Assembly: GCA_014529385.2 (NCBI GenBank)
Contig: CM043964.1
Location: 9,065,497 to 9,129,496 of the forward strand
Length of the DNA: 64,000 nt
Origin: Adiantum capillus-veneris
Taxonomy: Eukaryota; Streptophyta; Polypodiopsida; Polypodiales; Pteridaceae
Direction of reading: 5' to 3'
Shown: positions 57,291 to 64,000 of the stretch, piece by piece
Layout: each line of letters opens with the position of its first letter
Position numbering within the stretch: position 1 is the first letter of the stretch
The notes under the pieces: model-generated
Told to the model about the DNA's origin: nothing
The model's input: the letters and a program-made list of their open reading frames with translations, nothing else
The model's database searches: none
Program-made: the position numbers and the translations under genes

Positions 57291-58344
57291 TGTTAGCGTG
57301 AAAACGGCAATAAAAATGAGTGTCTCTATAGCCTTGCACAAATCACACCGTCGGAAGGAAGAACTACTACACCGCCAAAAACACATGACGAAGCTCCTCT
57401 TGTGGAGATGATCGTAGAGTATCCGTAGGCCAAAAATAGATGAAAGATGAAAGAGTTATGGCCGCTCGAAATGGGGGTGTACTCTTTCTTGCTCAAAACT
57501 GAGATCTCTTGAAGTTGTGCAAGTGTTGCATCTATTACAATGGGGATATTTGTTATCTTTTACTCCAATTCTCTCTTCTCAATCAAAAAGTCTCTCTTTG
57601 TAGGCCTCTTTTAATTGGATCATTTCTTGCATTTTTTGGGCATAATATGAGGTGTCGGTGACCCTTTGACCAAGGGAATAGGGTGGGGGCACGTATCTTG
57701 TGGACCAAAAGTGGACAAGGCACCCTCTGTACCCAAGATTCCACAAGCCCCTGAAGCTAAGCCTTGCAGCTAATGGGTGCTCCCCCTTTAGCCTATATAC
57801 CCCCCATTCGCTCCTTTTACCTTCTCATGTGGGATAATTCCCCTGCCACATGGCGACTTCCTCCCCAATCCTCCCAACTCCCTTATGCCCAACAAATTTC
57901 CCATTTTTCCCCAAAGTAGGAGAACTTCTTGGACACCTTCCCCAAAGCATAACTTGTTGCTCCGGTCATCGAATGATACACCGTAACACACGGCTTGGAG
58001 CCCATCATCTTGACTAATTCTAGATATCTTGAATTTTAGCATTTCTAATTTCGATCATCAAGTTTTTCCAGTTGTCTTCGGCGCATGTACATCATAACTC
58101 ATGATGTACAAGTCCGATTCACGAACTATAAAGCGCAGCTGAGAATATTTATAAAAAACCATGTCTTGGGGACTCGAACAACCCAAAAAGTCAGCACCAA
58201 AGCCTGGCAAAATCACACCTTTGTACATGAATTTTTACATGGTCACTTCCAAGACTTGCTATGTATACATATATAGATGAGGCTACTGGGTAATTTTTTT
58301 GGCATGACCTGATAACTTTATGCTCATCCAAAAAATGTGTGACA
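57291..58344 (-). repeat. 5' LTR of element G
   Basis: On the minus strand begins TGTCACACATTTTTTGG at 58344 and ends ...CACGCTAACA at 57291. Pairs with 45270-46193. Confidence 0.85.
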
Positions 58345-58787
58345 ATGTGTAGATGCAAACCACAAAAGACTTGAAAATGATGACACGTCAATGAAAGAGC
58401 AGTAGACAAGGAATGCAATGCATGTTTTGGAATCGAAATTAGATTACCAAAGCTCAAGATAGGATGATTACAAAGTGCATGAGAGTATACGCTCTTAGTC
58501 ATACGCTTCAAAACTCATAAACCTTCTGATAATGATAACTTTCCTTTCTCATTTACAAAAAAATGAGCTTTATACCTAGGGCTTTCTTGGCTAGTAACGC
58601 TCAAACTTATTTACAGACTTTACAACTCATATTTGGCATAAATAGTTTTGAAATTTATTTGATTTAGATGAGAGGCTCTCTTAAAATTACAAGGCTTTCC
58701 AAGAAAGAAAATGATGAACATCAAAATTCTAGGGCTCATGAAGAAGGGGTTGATTAGGAGGGCTCTTTCCGAGTTTGACTGCCAACA
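58345..58787 (-). repeat. LTR-like 3' end of coiled-coil element copy 2
   Basis: Begins TGTTGGCAGTC at 58787 on the minus strand, next to a purine tract GGGAAGGGGGGGAA (58788-58801). It has a TATA-like 'aggtataaagct' near 58580 and the stretch 'catttttttgtaaa', both with counterparts in 62573-62928. It is cut at 58345 by the G LTR. Divergence between the two copies is high. Confidence 0.55.
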
Positions 58788-61700
58788 TTCCCCCCTTCCC
58801 ATGTCTTTGCATGCCCTCGTCAAAACTCTATCTTGGTCTTCATCTTTGTCTTTACCTCTGACTTTGCCCTTGTCCTTGGCTTTGGCAACTATTGGTTCAC
58901 ACTTTGATTTTTGGAGCTTTTAGTAATCAAATGCCCGCTTTTCTAGTGTCTTGGTTAGGTGTCTCAACTTCTCTACTCGGGCCTTGATCTTTGCTGGGAC
59001 TACTAATCTTTTGAGTTAATTCTACATTTAATTGTATTTTTCTTCCATCATTCAATGTCAACAATATTCACACAGTTAGGTAGATCTTTGATCATGGGCT
59101 TGAAGATAGTAGAGTCGATTTTGAAAACCCCTATCACAAACACCTCCTCAAATAATATTTTCATGTAATGGTATGGCAAAACAATTATGCAAGCATACAA
59201 TCCCATGATCACATTTCGGCTCAAAATCTATGTTTTGAGGATCTAGCATAAGCCTCTTGTGCCCTCTAGAAACACCTGCCATGGGAATCTGCTACCTTGA
59301 TGTCCTCAAAGACCTTCATGTTTTCTATAAGCATTTTTTCAATCTTAACAAAAATCCAACATCTCAAATGTGGACATCCCTCATTTTTGTGATGACCCCT
59401 TGTAAGGTATTCACTATGTATCCTTTTTATGGTGAAAAGTTGTTGGCTAGCTTGGATAGGATATGGTAATTCATTACTATGGGCCCTTTGCTTTTCCAAC
59501 TGTAAAAGATATCCCATGATTTCCTTCTATTGATAGGAAAAAAAGTAGGGTCAATCTTGAGATGCTATGGTTAATTTCTTTAGGATGTCTCATTTTGAAG
59601 TTGCTTTCAAACAACTTCTTCCACCAAAAGGGTTGATTCTCTAGAGTTCAAAGCAACTAGTCCACTATCACAGGTGTGTCCTTGTAATCCCCTTTTTGTT
59701 TTGGATTGAGGGTTAAAAGTATCTTCATTCTCCATAGGAGAGATTTTCTTGCTTCATGACTGGAAGAGGAATCATTTCATGGCTGTAAGTCTTGACTACC
59801 TTATCTGGCGTGATCATCAAAAGGCCATTGATTCCCAAACTTTGAGCTCATACTGCATATATTCTCTATGTGAAGGGTCTTGCACTTCTAAAATCAACCT
59901 CTTGATCTCATCTCTAGCATTTGCCATGTATTTTGTGTCTTCAAAATCCTGTAAACTTCCCCCAGTAGAAGTGCTTCGCAGTTCTACAAAGGGTAGGTCT
60001 ACTCTTGGTTTCTCTCTTTTTGTTGTAGGTGGTGGTGGAGCAAGTATAATTGCATGGAGTTGGATGACTCCATGCCTTTCTTTTGTAATTCCAAGGCATG
60101 TTATGCTTTTTGGGAAGATAACTCTACTTGTGATTTTTCTAACTTCTCTTTGAGCTGCCAAATCTCTTCATCTTTTTTAGCTTGATTATCTCTATGCCAT
60201 GCAGTCAGGATCTACATGTCATACTTCTCTTGGGCTAATTAAGTTCTTTCAATTATTATAACATTGTTGCTTAAGTTGATGATGTTGAAGTCGGGGTCGG
60301 TGTGTCTTGAATTGCTAGAATCTATTGGAGTGTGTTTTTTACCACACCGTAGTACTCCTAGAGCTTTGCATTCTTCTACACATTGCTCCCAGTTTTTCTT
60401 CAAATGCCTATCTCTCTACTTCCATTTTGTTCTTTTTCTCTATGTGTTCTTGCAGAGTTAGGTAGAGGTCTACCATTTATTTCTTTCCTTCTTCTAGAGC
60501 CTCTTCGATCTGGACCGGACTATCTTGAATCTCCTCCACTTCCTGTTGAAGATTTTGAGTTTCTTCTTTTACAGTGACTTCCTCTGCATGGGCTTCTTTC
60601 AAATCAAACTCTCTCACGCTAGTGATAGCTCTTTGACACTTAATTTGTAGCTTGATGTGTTCTAAGTTCTCATCAATCTCAAAGTCTTGGAGAAATATTG
60701 CTCCATCTTCAATGGTATCTCATGAGCATGGAGATATTGGCCCTCTTTTGGATGTATTTCTATGTTGAGAGGTGCCAACCTTCTGGTCTTTCTCCTTTGG
60801 CATCTCTTTCTTCTCTTGCTTTGGATCAAGAGGGGAAGCCTGCTGTGACCTTTTGTATTCCTTCTCGTTGTTGTCTTCTTGCCCCTCTAGAGATTCTTGT
60901 TTCACTAGAGGATTTTGCGGTTCGGTGGCTTCTCTTGCTTTGTCCTCTTCTTGTTTTCTTCAACAATGGGCTACTCTTTATGTAGTTTCTCTTGAAATTA
61001 GTCTTGATTTTTAGATTCATCTTTGATTTCTAGGACAAGAAGAATGGTGGCAATATGTTTGTGTGGATCTCTAGGGGCTCCACACTGGTCTCCTCCCTTA
61101 GTGGTTCTTTGTGGTCTTTTTCTTTGCTTCTAGAGGACTTGTTGATGGATTGGAGGTTGTTTCTTTTTTTCTTCTTGGACTCATCTTGAGCTTTGTGCTT
61201 CACTTTGCACTTGAGGAAATTGTGAATGTGTTTCCAGCAAGCTCCACTTTATTTGCAGTTGTCCTCCTCTTGTACTGCTTTATCTATTCTAGCCTTTCCA
61301 CTTTTATTTGTTCTAGTAGTTTGTTTAGATTATCTTCCTCTTCATCATACGCATCACCTCCCTCTGCATCTACTTTTTCCTTTTCCTTAGACAAATTTTT
61401 TGTCTTTCCCCTCTAAATCTTTGTGCTTATTCCAACGACCGATGTGTCTGAGAGATGAGAATTTGATCCATTGATTTCCTTTTGGTCTGCTCCAAAGATA
61501 TGGTGAGATGTTGTTCTTCATCCTCATCTTCTGTAGTAGATTGAAACTCAAAAGGAGTATCTTCTTTCTAGTATTTTCTTCACCGTTGAGCTCTATGTAT
61601 GTCTTGATCCCTTCGCTGCGTGAGGTCTTTCTTTTGGATCTCTATCCCCGTTTTTTTGTTATACCATGTGCCCATGATGGCCCACCTACTACCTCTACCG

Positions 61701-61930
61701 CATGCTTTGAGGCTTCTGGAAAAGGTTGATTTGGGAATTGGCATGGTCGATCATCCCAAGTTCTTGGTATGCTATCTTGGTAGACATTGGTCCTCCATTC
61801 ATGTAGGTCTTATTCCTCTCACTGCTCTTGAGGCTAGTCTCAACCAGTTTTTTCAAGATGCAATTCCCAAGTCACACCGGACCACTCTTTTCTTAGAAAT
61901 GCACATTGCCATGACTACTGCAATGTGAAA
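58788..61930 (-). pseudogene. Unknown coiled-coil protein, copy 2
   Basis: On the minus strand: a charged N-terminal part (60905-60720, many Lys/Glu/Gln), the block HIKLQIKCQRAITSVREF (near 60660), a Gln/Glu coiled coil, LILEVQDPSHREYMQYEL (near 59910-59858), then QPFWWKKLFESNFKM and HLKIDPTFFPINRRKSW (near 59640-59510), and FEEVFVIGVFKIDSTIFKP (near 59150-59090), followed by a stop, a purine tract and an LTR-like end. Each block has a counterpart in the same order in copy 3 or copy 1. Several stops and frameshifts. Family not recognised; the last ORF before a polypurine tract would be the retroelement's 3'-most product, such as a gag-only polyprotein or an extra ORF. Confidence 0.6.
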
Positions 61931-62572
61931 ATTTGGCTTTGTGTACCTTGGTAGCTTCTGTACTGTGCTCATTCAAATTGTAATTTAAGATTTTCTTTCT
62001 AATCATTGTTTCTCACATAAAATATGCTTGAATTCTTTGTGGGACGCATGTCTAACCTCACCATCCTATCTTATTGCAATATTAGCAAGAATCACGATTA
62101 ATTTGTCAAAATCGATTAGTGCATAGAGGCTACAAGAGGTTGTCAATCTCTCGGAAAACAACTAACAACTCGCATCTAACTCAAGCTACACTCAAGTGAC
62201 TGAAATCACCAAAAGACAAACGCTCATTGGCAAAAAAATCACATCCGTTACAGCATCAAATGACATCCAAATGTAATGAAACTTTTAGGACAAGTTTATA
62301 AGAACTAAACACACATACTTATGGTCTCAAACCCCACTTTAGGTCAAGTTCCAAAATCGTAATTATTAACAGCAGTGGATTTTTGACCTAGTCATTTTCA
62401 ACCTAGAATGCATCTAAATGCTTAACAATGATGCCCCAATACCCCGCCTAGGCTTAGTTTTCGATTTAAAAGTGTAAATTCCTAGCTATGATGAAATTAG
62501 GCCGCGGGTCGACGACGCCAAAAGCCAGAAAATACTGTGAACTGCTTACGTCAATGCGTAGAGCTCTTACCT
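61931..62572. other. Leader or intron-like stretch, no gene
   Basis: Lies downstream (minus sense) of the TATA-like site at about 62707 and upstream of the copy 2 coding region. A splice-donor-like CAGGTAAGAG is at 62574-62565 on the minus strand. It also contains CCGCGGGTCGACGAC at 62503-62517, a 15-mer found in the LTR of element A near 9005. Confidence 0.4.
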
Positions 62573-62928
62573 GTGGTTGCAATGCAACAAACGCAATCGC
62601 AATGTGACAACCAAAGAGAGACTAGGAAGCGTGAGAAGGAGAGAAGTGAGCGTCGTTAGCTCATGCTATGTATTTCTTATCGAAAAACTTACAAAAATTG
62701 GCTTTTATACCTTAGCCAAGGTTTTTGGGTGGTCAAAACTAATAATCTGAAGTTCTACCAAAGCTCGAAAATGACTGGCTGATACAATCTGGAAGCTTGT
62801 AGCCCCGGCTCATTAATTACAGAGTTTATCCGAGAATAGGAGTCACAATATTCCCGATTTACCAAAATAATAAATGTTTTACAAACAGAACTCCAAAAAA
62901 TGGTGTCCGTGTTAGCTTGCTTCTAACA
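62573..62928 (-). repeat. LTR-like end of coiled-coil element copy 1
   Basis: Begins TGTTAGAAGC at 62928 on the minus strand, next to the purine tract AGGAGGGGGGAA (62929-62940). A TATA-like GGTATAAAAGCC is near 62707. The end near 62573 (CCACA) is a guess. Diverged counterpart at 58345-58787. Confidence 0.55.
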
Positions 62929-63960
62929 TTCCCCCCTCCTTGCCTGTGTCGTCCCTTGACACAGCTTTATGGGCTGAAATAGTCTTCGGGTTGATGGCTG
63001 GCGAGGCGGTCTTTAAGCGCATCCAGTGCCTTCTGGTATCTGATTCTTCTTTCTTTGTCGGGCACTTGCAGAAATTGCATTGTCACTTTATTCTTTAGCT
63101 CCACCGCTGAGTAGCCTACAAACCTGGATATTAGGTTGCTAATCACCGGTGCAAATATCTTTGTTGGCTAGGTGAAGAATCCAATGTAGAAAGATTCTTC
63201 AAAGGCCATCATATTATTCGATGGCAAGAACATACATCTGGCATAGAATCCGTAAAGGACTTCTTCTGAAGGCTGACTACTCAGATCGTAGCATAAGCTT
63301 TGGTTACCTTCCAAAAATGATAGCCATGGGGCTCCTGTTTGCTTAGGCTCATTAAAAACTTGTATACATGTGAGCAATATTCTGCAAATTTTATATAGGA
63401 TGGTGCAAGAAAGATCTGGTAGACTCTTGAAGAAAGACATGGCACCCATTAGGGTTTTCACCATGTATTCCTCTATTGCTTATCCTCTCTGTTGAGCTGG
63501 CAGCCTAGGGAAGCTAAGCCAAGTTGGCCTCTTCTTTGTCAATGCTTTGTGCTCTTGCCATGTCCTTACTCTGGGTATAGGACAGAAGGTTGGATCTCTT
63601 TGAAGGGCTGCAGGTGCTCTTGTGAATAGAATCAGGTATCTTGGATTCTTTTTCATCCAGCTTAACCTTCACTTTGGGTGGTCTTTACCTGTGCCATCTT
63701 CTTGCATATCTTTGTACAGCCTCTCTTTCATCTATAACAATTCCACTTTGATGAGAGGGTATGGCAGGGGTTGTTGATGCAATTGAGCATTGATCTGATT
63801 GGGAGTGATTTGAGTGATGTTGATAGAGTGTAAAACTCTCAACTCCCAATCCATTGCGGTTTTCCACTGCTCATCCACCTCTAGGGTGATCTTCTCCTTC
63901 AGTGCGTCTTCTTCAGCTTTTGACAACTGGACCATTGGCACTGTGTCTGCATCTGTGATA
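62929..63960 (-). pseudogene. Unknown coiled-coil protein, copy 1 (C-terminal half; 5' part beyond window)
   Basis: Minus-strand reading from 63941: DALKEKITLEVDEQWKTAMD and DWELRVLHSINITQITPNQI, then LQRDPTFCPIPRVRTWQEHK and ALTKKRPTWLSFP, then frame 63464-63168: MVKTLMGAMSFFKSLPDLSC, SEEVLYGFYARCMFLPSNNM and FEESFYIGFFT; after a stop, KIFAPVISNLISRFVGYSAV and ALDALKDRLASHQPEDYFSP, ending about 62966. Three or four stops only, so this is the best-preserved copy. No database family comes to mind. The block order matches copies 2 and 3. Confidence 0.6.
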
Positions 63961-64000
63961 TTGATTTGAAAATCTCATCACCACTCAGCTCTTATGTGGA

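Larger units (their letters stand above)
45270..58344 (-). mobile_element. Element G: Tat-type Ty3/gypsy element split by element C
   Basis: 5' LTR 58344-57291, PBS next to it, gag, protease, RT, two RNase H domains, integrase, polypurine tract and 3' LTR, all on the minus strand. Without C it is about 7.8 kb. It is related to A (same PBS type, same pol order and similar polypurine tract) but LTRs differ. Many stops and shifts. The C insertion lies within RT, with target duplication GCGT. Confidence 0.9.

Noticed and set aside
59257-59469. Plus-strand frames with hydrophobic runs at 59-62 kb
   Set aside because: They are antisense to the charged minus-strand coiled-coil relic, which is supported by homologous copies.

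Overview
This is plant nuclear DNA made almost entirely of nested, decayed LTR retrotransposons. I found no intact host gene, tRNA, rRNA or CRISPR array. Evidence for a plant: a Ty1/copia element with an initiator-Met-type primer site (TGGTATCGGAGC), several Ty3/gypsy elements with two RNase H domains in a row (the plant Tat/Ogre arrangement), LTRs of about 1.1-1.2 kb, and deep nesting. Group or species cannot be read from the sequence; a large-genome land plant fits.

Layout. 1-5514: a decayed minus-strand, gag-bearing LTR element ('element 1'). 5515-7159: no gene. 7164-8484: a non-autonomous DNA transposon flanked by TTAA (piggyBac-like). About 8790-17563: element A, a nearly full-length but frameshifted Tat-type gypsy on the + strand. 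17564-17965: a repeat fragment shared with element 1. 17966-25560: a minus-strand coiled-coil gene of unknown function, split by a copia element at 19263-24768 (LTR, PBS, PPT and 5-bp target duplication all visible). 26330-28790: minus-strand gag-protease relic (F). 29035-31930: plus-strand gag-RT relic (E). 31930-40870: minus-strand pol relic (D), split by element B (34654-40415), a + strand gag-protease element lacking pol. 41930-45010: a second copy of D (D'). 45270-58344: minus-strand gypsy element G, split inside its RT by element C (49180-54462), a second pol-less element of B's type. 58345-63960: two further diverged copies of the unknown coiled-coil gene, each next to a G-rich tract and an LTR-like end.

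How the parts relate. A, B and C share LTRs, PBS, a small upstream ORF and gag. A has pol; B and C carry a common novel tail in place of pol, which suggests an autonomous/non-autonomous pair (TR-GAG-like). C inserted into G and B into D, and both empty sites can be rebuilt with 4-bp duplications. The coiled-coil family at 18-25 kb, 59-62 kb and 63-64 kb is the part I could not assign to any known family; its C-terminus lies just upstream of a polypurine tract and LTR start, so it is probably the product of a poorly known LTR retroelement lineage. All coordinates of degenerate elements are hand-read and approximate unless a terminal motif is given.
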